Notes under the pieces: generated by a model
What the model saw: the letters and a program-made list of their open reading frames with translations, nothing else
Told to the model about the DNA's origin: nothing
Databases searched by the model: none
NCBI RefSeq assembly: GCF_003610535.1
Contig: NZ_RAPN01000005.1
Location: forward strand, 124,001 to 188,000
Source: Mangrovibacterium diazotrophicum
Lineage (GTDB): Bacteria; Bacteroidota; Bacteroidia; Bacteroidales; Prolixibacteraceae
Reading direction: 5' to 3'
Length of the DNA stretch: 64,000 nt
In this document: positions 15,525-25,919 of the stretch, one piece after another
Layout: the number at the start of each line of letters is the position of its first letter
How positions within the stretch are numbered: the first letter of the stretch is position 1
Made by a program: the position numbers and the translations under genes

Positions 15525-16621
15525 TTCTTCATCACTTCGTTTAAAATAACCTGCACAATGTCGGCAGTGGCATTGGGCTTGGCCAGCTTCTTACTATTCG
15601 CGGCCAGCTCAGCCAATTTCTTTTCGTCTTTCACCAGACTGAATGCTTCTCTAAAAAGCATCTCCGGCCCGTCAGCATCTTTCACCATCACAGCGGCATG
15701 GTTTTCAACCAGCGCCATCGCATTTTTGGTTTGATGATCTTCGGCCACATTGGGCGATGGCATCAGCACCGATGGTTTTCCCAGCAAACACAGCTCGGAA
15801 ATCGTTCCGGCTCCGGCTCTCGAAATCACCAAATCGGCAGCTTTGTAAGCCAGATCCATATCCGTCAGGAACTCCATCGCCTGCAGATTTTTGGGTTGCT
15901 TACCCGCCAAACGTTCCAGCATTTCTTTGTAATAGATCTTGCCGGTTTGCCACACCACCTGCACGCCGCTTTCGGCGATATAATCGAGATTCGCCATCAC
16001 ACTTTCGTTCAAACTGCGGGCTCCCAAACTTCCGCCCACCACAAACACGATGGGTTTTTCAGCCTCCAGACGGTAGGCTTTCAAAGCTTTTTCGCGATCA
16101 ACCGGCAACAGCAAGTTCTGACGCACCGGGTTTCCGGTAACCACCAGCTTCTCCGCCGGGAAGTAGCGCTCCATATTCGGATAGGCCACACAAATCTTCC
16201 GCACTTTGGCCGAAAGCAATTTATTGGTGACACCTGCGTACGAATTCTGCTCCTGCAAAATGGCCGGAACACCCGCCTTAACGGCAGCTTTCAACACCGG
16301 ACCGCTGGCAAACCCACCAACACCAATCGCCACATCAGGCTTAAAATCTTTAATCACTTTGCGGGCCTTGCTCATGCTCTGGTAAAGCATCCAGATGAAC
16401 TTGAACATCTTCAGCGATGCCTTTCGCGGCAGGCCCATCACCGGCAAACCAACAATCGGGTAACCCGCAGCCGGCACACGTTCCATTTCCATTTTCCCCA
16501 ACGCCCCCACAAACAGGATGTCCACATCGGGGACGGTTTGCTTCAGTTCGTTGGCAATGGATAAAGCAGGGAAAATATGTCCGCCTGTTCCGCCTCCGCT
16601 TATGATTACTTTTAATGCCAT
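15521..16621 (-). CDS. murG: UDP-GlcNAc transferase MurG
   Basis: A 366-residue peripheral membrane GT-B glycosyltransferase that transfers GlcNAc to lipid I to give lipid II at the cytoplasmic face. The N-terminal loop ISGGGTGGHIFPALSIA (residues about 7-23), the second glycine-rich loop VVGGSLGARSLNE and the C-terminal ISRAGAGTISELCLLGKPS are the MurG hallmarks. IGVGGFASGP in the middle is also conserved. The gene begins 36 bp after ftsW and overlaps murC by 4 bp. Confidence 0.96.
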   Translation of the reverse strand: MALKVIISGGGTGGHIFPALSIANELKQTVPDVDILFVGALGKMEMERVPAAGYPIVGLPVMGLPRKASLKMFKFIWMLYQSMSKARKVIKDFKPDVAIGVGGFASGPVLKAAVKAGVPAILQEQNSYAGVTNKLLSAKVRKICVAYPNMERYFPAEKLVVTGNPVRQNLLLPVDREKALKAYRLEAEKPIVFVVGGSLGARSLNESVMANLDYIAESGVQVVWQTGKIYYKEMLERLAGKQPKNLQAMEFLTDMDLAYKAADLVISRAGAGTISELCLLGKPSVLMPSPNVAEDHQTKNAMALVENHAAVMVKDADGPEMLFREAFSLVKDEKKLAELAANSKKLAKPNATADIVQVILNEVMKK

Positions 16622-16657
16622 GGTTTACCAGTTTCTATATTTCAATTTCTTTTGTTT

Positions 16658-17863
16658 CTATTTCAACTCCTGATCTTCGTCAGGCACATTCACAACCACC
16701 GGTTGCTCCTGCTGCTCGGCCTTGTCATCCTTCTTATTCAGGTAACTTACCGAGAGGATGAGGCCGAAACCCGCCGCCGTGAAAATCATCGACGTTCCCC
16801 CCATACTGATCCAGGGAAGTGGTTGCCCCGTTACCGGAACCAAACCGGTTGATACCGACATGTTCACAAAGGCCTGGATCGAATAGATCAGCACAATTCC
16901 CGTCGTTAAGAAAGCCGGGAACGTTCGCGAACTCGCCCGAACAATGGACACTCCCCTGAACAGGAAGATCAGGTACAACAGGGCGATGAACACACCACCA
17001 ACAACACCGTACTCTTCCACCAAAATGGCGTAAATAAAGTCGTTGTATGCGGCTTCCATATAATTACTCACATCACTGCTTCCGGGACCTTTACCAATCA
17101 GGCCACCTTCAAAAATTGCCAGCTTGGCAAAATCGGCCTGCGTGGTTCCCTCTTCCGACTCTTTATCGCCATGAATGTGATCGTCGATACGTTGCTTAAA
17201 AGTCTGCAAACGACCGAAAGACTTTGGCATAATCGGAGCCGAAAAATACATCAGCAAAGCCATCAGGATCCCGGCCAGCGCCGTCAGTCCCAAAAATTTT
17301 AGAGGCACTCGGGCCACGAACATCAATCCCATCATTCCCATGAAGATCACTGCTGCCGTCGAGATGTTTCCGATCGAAATGATTCCGCAAACAAGACCAC
17401 TTGCTCCAAGCACCCACAAGAATGCGGTGCGCAATTCCTTTTCCGTTTTTTGCCGGCTCGCCAGCATTTTGGCACCGAACATCACCAACGACAGCTTGGC
17501 CAACTCGGCCGGCTGGAAGCTAATGAACTTCAGGTCCAATGAACGGGGTGTTGCTTTTCCGGTCAACTTATATTGAATCAGCGCCAGTATCAGCAGTCCA
17601 ATCGTAAATATCAGCGCCGTGGGCGCAATCAGGGAATAAAACTTCACGGGCACGACATTCACCAGGAATGCCATCACACCAAAACCAATCGCAATAAAAA
17701 TGGAGTGACGAATGAGGTAGTGGGCTGTAAAACCTCCTGCCTCACGATAGGCCAAACGGCCGGTTGCACTATACACAATCAGTATCGAAGCCAGAGACAA
17801 AAAGAACAGCACCACCCATAAGGTGCGGTCTCCTTTAATTATATTTCCAAGAGAAAACTTCAT
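16658..17863 (-). CDS. ftsW: Septal peptidoglycan glycosyltransferase FtsW
   Basis: A 401-residue SEDS-family protein with about ten membrane helices that polymerises glycan strands at the septum together with the class B penicillin-binding protein encoded upstream. Family features include the RSLDL.FISFQPAELAKL segment, where the PAE triad is conserved in SEDS proteins, DFIYAILVEEYGVVG, and the final PLPWISMGGTSM motif. The last 30 residues are an acidic cytosolic tail. The start at 17863 (MKFSLGN) gives a short N-terminal cytosolic segment before helix 1, as expected. Confidence 0.95.
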   Translation of the reverse strand: MKFSLGNIIKGDRTLWVVLFFLSLASILIVYSATGRLAYREAGGFTAHYLIRHSIFIAIGFGVMAFLVNVVPVKFYSLIAPTALIFTIGLLILALIQYKLTGKATPRSLDLKFISFQPAELAKLSLVMFGAKMLASRQKTEKELRTAFLWVLGASGLVCGIISIGNISTAAVIFMGMMGLMFVARVPLKFLGLTALAGILMALLMYFSAPIMPKSFGRLQTFKQRIDDHIHGDKESEEGTTQADFAKLAIFEGGLIGKGPGSSDVSNYMEAAYNDFIYAILVEEYGVVGGVFIALLYLIFLFRGVSIVRASSRTFPAFLTTGIVLIYSIQAFVNMSVSTGLVPVTGQPLPWISMGGTSMIFTAAGFGLILSVSYLNKKDDKAEQQEQPVVVNVPDEDQELK

Positions 17864-17919
17864 ATCCTACAATTCTTTATTCTGACTTCCAAAATTCAAA
17901 TCCAACGAAACACTAATTC

Positions 17920-19257
17920 TTACAACTCGCGAACTGCCATTTTAAACTGGCGTCCCCGGTCTTCATAATTGTCGAACAAATCGAAACTTGCACAGGCCGG
18001 CGACAGCAGCACTACTTCGCCGTCTTTGGCCAGGTAGTACGATGCCCGAACTGCATCTTTGATATCCTGCGTATCGACGATATCCGGAACAATACCCGTG
18101 AAATAGTCGATGATCTTTTTATTATCGGTTCCCAGACAAACGATAGCTTTCACTTTTTCGCGAACCAAGGCTTCCAGTTCCTTGTAATCGTTTCCTTTGT
18201 CAACACCGCCAACGATCCACACAACGGGGCGGTTGATGCTTTCCAGTGCATACCAGGTCGAATTGACATTGGTCGCTTTCGAGTCGTTGATAAACTCGAT
18301 GCCATGCACCTTCAGGAAGCGCTCCAAACGGTGCTCAACCCCTTTAAAATCAGACAAACTCTCTCTGATCTTTTCATTTCTGATGTTCAACACCTTTCCG
18401 GCCAATCCTGCGGCCATCGAGTTGTAGGCGTTGTGTTTTCCCTGCAGGGCGATATCAAATATGGACATACTGAATGTGTTTTTATTGCAATTAATCGTTA
18501 GTGTATCGTTGTTGATTCCTGCTCCGTTGGCCGGCGCCTCGGTAAACCCGAAAGGCAGGCAAGTTGCAGAAACGGTTCTTTTTTTCAATTCTTCCTGAAT
18601 GACCGGATCTTCAGCCCAGTAAATAAAAAAGTCTGAAGCCGTCTGATTTTGAATAATGCGGAACTTCGAGTCCACATAATTCTGAAATTTATATTCGTAG
18701 CGATCCAGGTGATCCGGCGTGATGTTGAGCAAAATGGCAACGTCGGCTTTGAACTCGTACATCCCGTCGAGCTGAAAACTACTCAACTCAATCACATAGT
18801 AATCGAAATCCTTCTCGCCCACCTGCCAGGCAAAACTCTGCCCTACATTTCCCGCTAAACCAACATTGAAACCGGCGTCTTTCAACAGCTGGTAAGTCAA
18901 CATCGTGGTTGTGGTCTTCCCGTTGCTGCCAGTAATGCAAATGGTCTTCGCCGTGCAGTAGCGACCGGCAAACTCAATCTCAGAGATGACCGGGATGTCC
19001 GCTTCGTGCAGCTTTTTCACCATCGGCGCCTTCTCCGGAATACCGGGGCTCTTAATCACCTCGGCGGCGCTCAGGATTTCCGCTTCCGAATGTTTTCCTT
19101 CTTCAAAAGGAATCGCATAATTTGAAAGAACGTCTTTATAGTTTGGCTTGATCGTTCCGGCGTCGGACACCCAAACATCAAAGCCTTTTTGCTTTGCCAG
19201 AATAGCTGATCCTACTCCACTCTCACCAGCACCTAATATGACAATGCGGTTGCTCAT
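17920..19257 (-). CDS. murD: UDP-N-acetylmuramoylalanine--D-glutamate ligase MurD
   Basis: A 445-residue cytosolic Mur ligase that adds D-glutamate to UDP-MurNAc-L-Ala. The first strand VILGAGESGVGSAILA binds the UDP moiety, the P-loop ITGSNGKTTTTML lies near residues 108-120, LNITPDHLDRY is the Mur-ligase Asp/His motif, and LLSPACASFDLFDNYEDRG at the end is a clear MurD signature. The gene lies 3 bp after mraY and 56 bp before ftsW. Confidence 0.96.
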   Translation of the reverse strand: MSNRIVILGAGESGVGSAILAKQKGFDVWVSDAGTIKPNYKDVLSNYAIPFEEGKHSEAEILSAAEVIKSPGIPEKAPMVKKLHEADIPVISEIEFAGRYCTAKTICITGSNGKTTTTMLTYQLLKDAGFNVGLAGNVGQSFAWQVGEKDFDYYVIELSSFQLDGMYEFKADVAILLNITPDHLDRYEYKFQNYVDSKFRIIQNQTASDFFIYWAEDPVIQEELKKRTVSATCLPFGFTEAPANGAGINNDTLTINCNKNTFSMSIFDIALQGKHNAYNSMAAGLAGKVLNIRNEKIRESLSDFKGVEHRLERFLKVHGIEFINDSKATNVNSTWYALESINRPVVWIVGGVDKGNDYKELEALVREKVKAIVCLGTDNKKIIDYFTGIVPDIVDTQDIKDAVRASYYLAKDGEVVLLSPACASFDLFDNYEDRGRQFKMAVREL

Positions 19258-19260
19258 AGT

Positions 19261-20511
19261 CTAGCGCATTTTTAAGGTTGCAATGGTGAATACGGCCAAC
19301 ACGATTCCCACAATCCAGAAACGGGTTACAATCTTTGCTTCCGGAATTCCCTTTTTCTGAAAGTGGTGGTGAATCGGGCTCATCAAAAAGACGCGCTGTC
19401 CTTCACCATATTTCTTCTTAGTATATTTGAAATAGCTGACCTGGATAATCACCGACAGGTTTTCGAGCAGGAAGATGCCGCACAAAAGCGGAATCAGAAT
19501 TTCCTTGCGGATGATGATGGCGAAAACGGCCAAAATACCGCCCAAAGCCAAACTTCCGGTGTCGCCCATAAACACCTGAGCCGGATACGAGTTCCACCAC
19601 AAAAAGCCGACAGTAGCACCAATGAAAGCAGCCACAAAAACCGTCAACTCACCAATATGAGGAATGTACATGATATTCAAATAGTCGGCGTAAATGATGT
19701 TACCACTTACGTATGCCAAAATACCGAGCGTGACCGCACTGATGGCCGAGGTTCCCGTTGCCAGGCCGTCGATACCATCCGTTAAATTAGCGGCATTCGA
19801 CACCGCAGTAATAATCAGAATGATCGCAAAAGCATAAACCAGCCAGCGCACCCAACTTGCATCTTCTCCCAAAAAGTTGACGATCCATTTATAGTCGAAC
19901 TCGTGGTTTTTAATGAATGGAATGGTTGTCTTGGTTGACTTGACATCCTTGGTTACATAGTGAACCGACTGCTGGCCGGTCTCATTTTCAACCACAATTT
20001 CTTTCACGTAGTCGCCTTTGGCATTCTTCACTTTTTCGCGAACGATCACGTCCGGAGACAAGTACAATGTTGCAGCGACAATGATTCCCAATGAAACCTG
20101 ACCCAGAATTTTAAATTTACCTGCCAGACCTTCTTTGTCTTTCAGGAATACTTTGATATAGTCGTCGATAAAACCAATGATTCCCAACCAAACTGTGGTC
20201 ACCAGCATCAAAATGATGTAGATGTTATTCAGCTGTGCGAAAAGCAACGTTGGGATAATAATTGACGTGAGAATAATGATACCCCCCATTGTCGGCGTAC
20301 CTTTCTTCTGCATTTGTCCCTCCAGCCCCAAATCGCGAATTTCTTCGCCGATTTGTTTGCGCTGCAGCATACGAATCAGCTTTTTACCAAAGCCCATCGT
20401 AATGAACAACGAGACGATAATTGCCGCCGATGAACGAAATGAGATGTACTGAAACATCCCGATACCGGGGATATTTGAATCTTTCAACCAATCATACAAT
20501 AAACTAAACAT
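19261..20511 (-). CDS. mraY: Phospho-MurNAc-pentapeptide transferase MraY
   Basis: A 416-residue multi-pass inner-membrane enzyme that attaches phospho-MurNAc-pentapeptide to undecaprenyl phosphate, forming lipid I. Catalytic features seen are the DDYIKV acidic pair (near 115), [10 protein letters not shown] (about 245-254) and the histidine motif [12 protein letters not shown] near the end. Between these it has an inserted hydrophilic stretch of roughly 50 residues ([11 protein letters not shown] to STKTTIPF), making it longer than the roughly 320-360 residues common in other phyla; insertions of this kind occur in Bacteroidota MraY. Located between murE and murD. Confidence 0.96.
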   Translation of the reverse strand: MFSLLYDWLKDSNIPGIGMFQYISFRSSAAIIVSLFITMGFGKKLIRMLQRKQIGEEIRDLGLEGQMQKKGTPTMGGIIILTSIIIPTLLFAQLNNIYIILMLVTTVWLGIIGFIDDYIKVFLKDKEGLAGKFKILGQVSLGIIVAATLYLSPDVIVREKVKNAKGDYVKEIVVENETGQQSVHYVTKDVKSTKTTIPFIKNHEFDYKWIVNFLGEDASWVRWLVYAFAIILIITAVSNAANLTDGIDGLATGTSAISAVTLGILAYVSGNIIYADYLNIMYIPHIGELTVFVAAFIGATVGFLWWNSYPAQVFMGDTGSLALGGILAVFAIIIRKEILIPLLCGIFLLENLSVIIQVSYFKYTKKKYGEGQRVFLMSPIHHHFQKKGIPEAKIVTRFWIVGIVLAVFTIATLKMR

Positions 20512-20553
20512 AGTCCTTTATTTTTCTTTTTTCTTTCTCTTCCTTTTGTATCC

Positions 20554-22005
20554 CTACTCGTTAAAAATCTCTGCGATCACTTCTTTATCGTCGAAATGAT
20601 GTTTCACACCGTTAATCTCCTGGTAGTCTTCGTGCCCTTTCCCGGCAACCAGAATGATGTCGCCGGTTTTCGCCAGCATGCAAGCGGTACGAATAGCCTC
20701 TTTGCGATTGACGATCGACAGCACCTTCTTGCGAACATGTGGTTCAACACCGGCTTCCATATCGGCAATAATTTGCTCCGGCACCTCGGTGCGCGGATTA
20801 TCGGATGTCAAGATCACGCGGTCACTTTGCATCACCGCTTCTTTCGCCATCACCGGGCGTTTGGTTTTATCACGATCGCCTCCGGCTCCAACTACGGTGA
20901 TTACTTGCTCGTTTCCGGTGCGGATTTCGCTGATTCCGTTCAGCACGTTTTTCAACGCGTCGGGTGTGTGTGCGTAATCCACAATCGCGTATTTACCATC
21001 CGGCGAACGAAGAATCTCGAATCGACCGGCAACGGGACGAAGCTCGCTGATCAGTGGTAACACTTTCTCCACATCCTCGCCCAAAAGAATAGCCGATCCG
21101 TACACTGCCATCAGGTTGTAAGCATTGAAAATACCTGAGAAGTGCGTCCAAACTTCGCGACCATCAATAGCCAGCAACATGCCGTCAAGGTGTTTCTCGA
21201 TGACCTTGCATTTGAAATCGGCCAGCGATTTCAAGCCATATGCTTTTTGCGAAGCTTTGGTATTTTGCAACATCACCTTTCCGTTCTTCTCATCAGCATT
21301 CGTCAACGCGAAAGCTGCAGCGGGCAGGTTGTCGAAAAACTTCTTCTTCGCTTTCAGGTATTCAGCAAATGTTTTGTGGTAGTCCAGGTGATCGTGCGTG
21401 AGGTTGGTGAAAATTCCTCCCTCAAATTTGATCCCTGCAATCCGGTCCTGATCGATGGCGTGCGAGCTCACTTCCATGAAGCAATATTCGCAACCAGCCT
21501 CAACCATTTTGGCCATCAACGACTGGATTTGCAACGAATCCGGCGTCGTGTGGGTTGCCGGAAATTCTTCCTCGCCTACATAATATTTAATGGTCGATAT
21601 CAAGCCGGCTTTGTTGCCCAGCTTAATGAATAGCTTGTACAACAAGGTGGCAATCGTCGTTTTGCCATTGGTACCAGTCACACCTACTACCCGCAGGTTT
21701 TGCGAAGGATTGCCATGAAAATTAGCAGCAATCAACCCCAATGCCGCTGCCGTATTTTTCAAGGTAATCAGGCAAGCTTCGCCAACAGCAACATCCGCGC
21801 GCTCGGCAATAATAATTGTAGCGCCATTCTCGATGGCTTTCGGAATAAAATCATGTCCATCGACATGCGTTCCGCTGGTCGCTACAAAAACATCCCCCGC
21901 TTTTACTTTGCGCGAGTCAAACTGAATCTGGCCGACCGGAGTCGAAAGACTTCCGGTTACCAGTTCAAACTCAATTCCACTCAATATATCCTTTAATGTC
22001 TTCAT
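20554..22005 (-). CDS. murE: UDP-MurNAc-tripeptide ligase MurE (meso-DAP type)
   Basis: A 483-residue cytosolic Mur ligase that adds the third residue of the stem peptide. The P-loop VTGTNGKTTIAT is at about 109-120 and the Mur-ligase motif NLTHDHLDYH near 205. The amino-acid specificity motif reads SDNPRTE; in characterised MurE enzymes DNPR marks meso-diaminopimelate rather than lysine, so a DAP-type wall is expected. The gene follows ftsI by 1 bp. MurF, which would add the D-Ala-D-Ala dipeptide next, is not in this cluster. Confidence 0.96.
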   Translation of the reverse strand: MKTLKDILSGIEFELVTGSLSTPVGQIQFDSRKVKAGDVFVATSGTHVDGHDFIPKAIENGATIIIAERADVAVGEACLITLKNTAAALGLIAANFHGNPSQNLRVVGVTGTNGKTTIATLLYKLFIKLGNKAGLISTIKYYVGEEEFPATHTTPDSLQIQSLMAKMVEAGCEYCFMEVSSHAIDQDRIAGIKFEGGIFTNLTHDHLDYHKTFAEYLKAKKKFFDNLPAAAFALTNADEKNGKVMLQNTKASQKAYGLKSLADFKCKVIEKHLDGMLLAIDGREVWTHFSGIFNAYNLMAVYGSAILLGEDVEKVLPLISELRPVAGRFEILRSPDGKYAIVDYAHTPDALKNVLNGISEIRTGNEQVITVVGAGGDRDKTKRPVMAKEAVMQSDRVILTSDNPRTEVPEQIIADMEAGVEPHVRKKVLSIVNRKEAIRTACMLAKTGDIILVAGKGHEDYQEINGVKHHFDDKEVIAEIFNE

Positions 22006-22006
22006 C

Positions 22007-24139
22007 TTAACTCAACTCCAAATAAATGGTTTGACCTTTCTTTATCGTATTCCCGGCCTTCAGTGATTGTTTGCTCACTTTCCCCAAGCCGTTCATTTTA
22101 ACCTTCAATCCAGATTTTTCAAGCAGGAACAGCGCATCGCTTCCGGCCATTCCCACAACATTCGGCATAACACCATCTTTAATGTCACGCCCTTTCACCT
22201 CCGGTTTCTTGCCTTCGAACGCCACGCTGACCAAATCGCCGGCCAGTTGCTTTTCATCAACACCGAGATTTAGCTCTTCGGCCGTTTCAACAACATCTTC
22301 ACGGAAACCGTTGTCGACCAGCTGTATTTCACGCGGTTTCTGTGGTTCATCTTTTTCGTCCACTTCTTTACTGCGTGGCTCCATAAACGATGCGTAAACT
22401 TTTGAAACGACCTCTTTAAAAACAGGACCTGCCACCGAACCACCATAATACAAGCCTTTGGGGCCAACCACCGCTACGATGATCGAGTACTTCGGATCAT
22501 CAGCCGGGAAGTACCCACAGAATGATGCCTGGTATTTTTTCCCGCCTTTAGTATAACCTTGGTTGTCGTAGGCAACCTGGGCTGTACCGGTTTTCCCGGC
22601 AATCGGGAAATAGTCGTTATTCAGCGAACGACCGGTACCTTCAATACAAACTCCCTCGAGCATTGAGCGAGCTTTATCAAGTGTCCCTTGCGAACAAATC
22701 ATCGGGTTCAGCACTTCGGTATCGAACTTGCGAACCAGCAAGCCATTTTCCCGAATCTCTTTCACAAAGCGAGGTTTCACCATGCGCCCGTTATTCGCCA
22801 CCGCATTATAAAAGGTGAGGGTTTGAATCGGTGTCAGTTTAATCTCATAGCCATAAGAGATCCAGGCCAGCGACGGCCCCCACCAAACATTGTCGGTTGG
22901 ATATTTGATATAGGGCACGCCTTCGCCGGCAAAACCCAACCCTAGCGGCTTGTTCAGCCCGAAGTCGTAAATCCGGTTGATAAAATCGCGCTCTTTGCCT
23001 TCGTAATATTTTGTGATAACCTTTGCCACCCCAACATTTGATGACAGTTCCAAAATTTTCTTCACACTAATCGCGCCGTGACCGCCATGACCGTAATCAC
23101 TGTCATAAATGGTTTGGCCTTTGTAATCCCAACGGCCAATACCTGTGTCGTAAACGTCAGCTGTATCCACGTAACCATCTTCCATGGCAACCATGAGCGA
23201 CACCAGCTTGAACGTTGATCCAGGCTCACTGCAGCCGGCATGTCCCAACGCGTAATTATAGCTCTCGCCATAAGTGCCATCCTTCAGGCGGCCAATGTTG
23301 GCGATTGCTTTCACATCACCGGTTGCGACTTCCATCACAACAGCTGTACCCCATTCCGCCTGTGATTTTTCCATCTGGCGCATCAGGGCGTTTTGCGTGA
23401 AATCTTGTAGATTGACATTAATGGTCGTGATCACATCCTTTCCGTCTTCCGGCTCTGTGATCGGAATATCAACCCAATGCCCCGAATAGTTACGTTTAAT
23501 AGCCAATCCATTCTCTCCGGCCAGATACCCTTCCATCATGCCCTCGATACCGGAATAACCGATATTGCCATGCACGCCACCGTATGCACCTTTATTTAAG
23601 GTCCCGATGGTGCGGCTGGCCATGTCGCCATGCGGCATAATGCGTTCGCTTTCGCCAACAACGATCAACCCGCTACCAAACACAGAGCGCTGCAAGGTGC
23701 TCAGTCGTTTGAATTTCTGCAGCTGGTTATAATTCACTTTCTCGGGGTAAATCTGAAACCAACGATTTCCTTTTTTGAATGACTGAACCAAGCGCTGCTT
23801 AAACTGGCTTTTCGAAATGCCGAAGAATTTGGCGACTTCTTCGGAAAAGGCATCGGCTTTCTCGTTGAAATCGCGAACAACACGCGGCGCTTTACAATCG
23901 AAACGAAGCTCGTAATACGGGATCGAAGTAGCCAGGATGCTACCGTCGTCAGCGCAAACATTTCCTCGCTTCGCCTGTATTTCTGATGTATTTGTTTTAA
24001 GATTTTTGGCAATCTGCTCCCATCTCTCCGTATCCACATTTTGAATCATAACCAACTTGACCACAATTGCTGCAGTCAGCGCCATGGCTAAAAAGTAGAT
24101 AATTCCAAAGCGTAAGGTTATGTATTTCCTGATCTCCAT
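22007..24139 (-). CDS. ftsI: Septal penicillin-binding protein FtsI (class B PBP with PASTA domain)
   Basis: A 710-residue transpeptidase that cross-links septal peptidoglycan with FtsW. It has an N-terminal membrane helix (about 10-30), a dimerisation domain (roughly 50-220) and a transpeptidase domain with all three penicillin-binding motifs: STFK, SSN and KTG (in AGKTGTAQ). A single PASTA domain (MPNVVGMAGSDALFLLEKSG) ends the chain, as in Gram-positive Spo5D-like proteins and many Bacteroidota homologues. A charged linker rich in Glu and Lys lies between. The gene is 57 bp after ftsL. Confidence 0.94.
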   Translation of the reverse strand: MEIRKYITLRFGIIYFLAMALTAAIVVKLVMIQNVDTERWEQIAKNLKTNTSEIQAKRGNVCADDGSILATSIPYYELRFDCKAPRVVRDFNEKADAFSEEVAKFFGISKSQFKQRLVQSFKKGNRWFQIYPEKVNYNQLQKFKRLSTLQRSVFGSGLIVVGESERIMPHGDMASRTIGTLNKGAYGGVHGNIGYSGIEGMMEGYLAGENGLAIKRNYSGHWVDIPITEPEDGKDVITTINVNLQDFTQNALMRQMEKSQAEWGTAVVMEVATGDVKAIANIGRLKDGTYGESYNYALGHAGCSEPGSTFKLVSLMVAMEDGYVDTADVYDTGIGRWDYKGQTIYDSDYGHGGHGAISVKKILELSSNVGVAKVITKYYEGKERDFINRIYDFGLNKPLGLGFAGEGVPYIKYPTDNVWWGPSLAWISYGYEIKLTPIQTLTFYNAVANNGRMVKPRFVKEIRENGLLVRKFDTEVLNPMICSQGTLDKARSMLEGVCIEGTGRSLNNDYFPIAGKTGTAQVAYDNQGYTKGGKKYQASFCGYFPADDPKYSIIVAVVGPKGLYYGGSVAGPVFKEVVSKVYASFMEPRSKEVDEKDEPQKPREIQLVDNGFREDVVETAEELNLGVDEKQLAGDLVSVAFEGKKPEVKGRDIKDGVMPNVVGMAGSDALFLLEKSGLKVKMNGLGKVSKQSLKAGNTIKKGQTIYLELS

Positions 24140-24196
24140 TAATCTCTCCGAGTTCTGTTTATTTTAATTTGTCGCGATTCGTATCGAATCCGACTT

Positions 24197-24562
24197 TTAC
24201 TTTTTCAGCTTTTCAACCGACAACCTGCGCGGAGGCTCTTGCGGTTCTACCAAATCCAATCCACCATCATAAACCTTGTTGGCAATCTCCGACGGCCGGT
24301 TCATGCGCATCAACTCCGTCTCAAAAGTCACCGACGAAGCGCGAAGCTCTTTAATCGAGTCCTGCACAGCTTCCATCTCGGTGAGGGTTTTTTCCGACCA
24401 GTAGCGATTGGCGATAATCAGGATAAACAAGAAGACTATAAACAACACGAAGGGAATCTGGCTCAGTGCTTTTTCGCTCGCCAAGATACTCCCTCCAAGA
24501 AACGACTTCAGAATTGGTCTTCCTTTTTTCCCCTTATCGATATGGCCTGTTTCTTCGCTCAT
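24197..24562 (-). CDS. ftsL: FtsL-like division protein
   Basis: A 121-residue bitopic protein with a Lys-rich cytoplasmic start, one membrane helix (about 40-60, IPFVLFIVFLFILIIAN) and a short periplasmic coiled coil (LTEMEAVQDSIKELRASS). Sequence similarity to E. coli FtsL is not expected; the size, topology and exact position between rsmH and ftsI identify it. It would join FtsB/FtsQ to activate FtsWI. It overlaps rsmH by 4 bp. Confidence 0.85.
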   Translation of the reverse strand: MSEETGHIDKGKKGRPILKSFLGGSILASEKALSQIPFVLFIVFLFILIIANRYWSEKTLTEMEAVQDSIKELRASSVTFETELMRMNRPSEIANKVYDGGLDLVEPQEPPRRLSVEKLKK

Positions 24563-25461
24563 ACTTTTTCAGCTATTCTGAGTTTTGCACTTCGAGCCCG
24601 CGGATTCCGCTCAATTTCTTCTTCTGTCGGCACAATCACTTTTCGATTGACCGCCTGCAAAGCGGAGGCGACATTTCCATAGAAATCCTTCTCCTGCTTA
24701 CCTTCAAAGTTTCCGGCCTTGATAAAATTCTTTACCAGGCGGTCTTCCAGTGAATGATAAGTAATGACAACCAGTCTTCCGCCCGGCTTCAACAACTCCA
24801 TGCTTTGCTCCAGGAAATCCTTCAAGACATCCAGCTCGCCATTCGTTTCAATACGCAGGGCTTGAAAAACCTTGGCGAGATATTTTGTTTCTGTCTTCTT
24901 CGGAACACAAGGCGCGATCGCTTCTTTAAACTGATCGATCGTGCGGATTGGCTTCACCTGACGTGCAGACAGAATCTGCCGAACCAAACGACGTGCATTT
25001 TCCACTTCGCCGTAATCTTTAAAGATTCGAATCAGATCTTCTTCAGACGACGAATTCACAATGTCGGCTGCCGTTTTGGAAGAATTGCGATTCATGCGCA
25101 TATCCAGGTCGCCCGAAAAGCGAAATGAAAAACCGCGCTCTGCCACATCGAAATCATGCGATGAAACACCAAGGTCGGCCAGAATCCCATCGACCTGATC
25201 GACTCCCTTGTACCGCAAAAAATTTCGGATGTATTTAAAATTGTGTCGGATAAAAATAAAACGTTCATCATCGAACGCGTTCGCAGCGGCATCTTCATCC
25301 TGATCAAAACCGAACAGTCGGCCGCTTTTCAGATTTTTCAAAATTTCACGAGAGTGACCACCTCCCCCAAAGGTAACATCGACGTAGTCACCATCGCCTT
25401 GAATGTTCAATCCTTCGATACTCTCATTCAATAAAACCGGTATGTGATATACTTGCTCCAT
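24559..25461 (-). CDS. rsmH: 16S rRNA m4C1402 methyltransferase RsmH
   Basis: A 300-residue SAM-dependent methyltransferase (formerly MraW) that methylates the N4 of C1402 in 16S rRNA. YHIPVLLNESIEGL at the start, the SAM loop VDVTFGGGGHSREIL near 28-42, GILADLGVSSHDFD and the C-terminal ITYHSLEDRLVKNF are all family signatures. The start codon overlaps the mraZ stop by 1 bp and the end overlaps ftsL by 4 bp, so translation is coupled. Confidence 0.97.
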   Translation of the reverse strand: MEQVYHIPVLLNESIEGLNIQGDGDYVDVTFGGGGHSREILKNLKSGRLFGFDQDEDAAANAFDDERFIFIRHNFKYIRNFLRYKGVDQVDGILADLGVSSHDFDVAERGFSFRFSGDLDMRMNRNSSKTAADIVNSSSEEDLIRIFKDYGEVENARRLVRQILSARQVKPIRTIDQFKEAIAPCVPKKTETKYLAKVFQALRIETNGELDVLKDFLEQSMELLKPGGRLVVITYHSLEDRLVKNFIKAGNFEGKQEKDFYGNVASALQAVNRKVIVPTEEEIERNPRARSAKLRIAEKV

Positions 25462-25919
25462 TACAAATCAACATTTCCACCAAACTCCTTCTCGAACATC
25501 GTACTGAAATCCTCCATCGAATTCAGATACTGATCAAACTGATCCACATCCCACAAACGAATTCTTTGCCCCTGACCAACAAACACCACATCTTTCTTAA
25601 TCCCCACTTTTTCGAGGAAATTGTTTGGAAAATTCATGCGGCAACTATCGGGAACCTGGATGATTTTAAAATTACGATAGAGCATATCCAACAAGCGGCT
25701 ATGTGCACGATTGTTCGGATTTAACTTCTCGGTAAAACCAGCCAAACGCCGCTCCCACGCTTCCATCGGGTAAATATTCAAGCACTTCTCATACGGGTCT
25801 ATCTCGATGGCCAAGCGGGCACCGGGAATACTGCCCCCCATTTCATTTTTGTAATCGGCGGGCAGAACGACGCGTCCTTTTTCGTCAAATGTTGCGCTTT
25901 TTTCTGCTGAGAAGTTCAT
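25461..25919 (-). CDS. mraZ: Transcriptional regulator MraZ
   Basis: A 152-residue protein made of two SpoVT/AbrB-like DNA-binding halves; ring-shaped MraZ represses its own operon in the bacteria studied. ATFDEKGRVVLPADYKNEM in the first half and the related CRMNFPNNFLEKVGIKKDVVFVGQ in the second match the DxxGR-type repeat, the second being degenerate. It is the first gene of the division cluster. Three AAAGTG boxes at 10-bp spacing lie just upstream and are the likely operator. Confidence 0.95.
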   Translation of the reverse strand: MNFSAEKSATFDEKGRVVLPADYKNEMGGSIPGARLAIEIDPYEKCLNIYPMEAWERRLAGFTEKLNPNNRAHSRLLDMLYRNFKIIQVPDSCRMNFPNNFLEKVGIKKDVVFVGQGQRIRLWDVDQFDQYLNSMEDFSTMFEKEFGGNVDL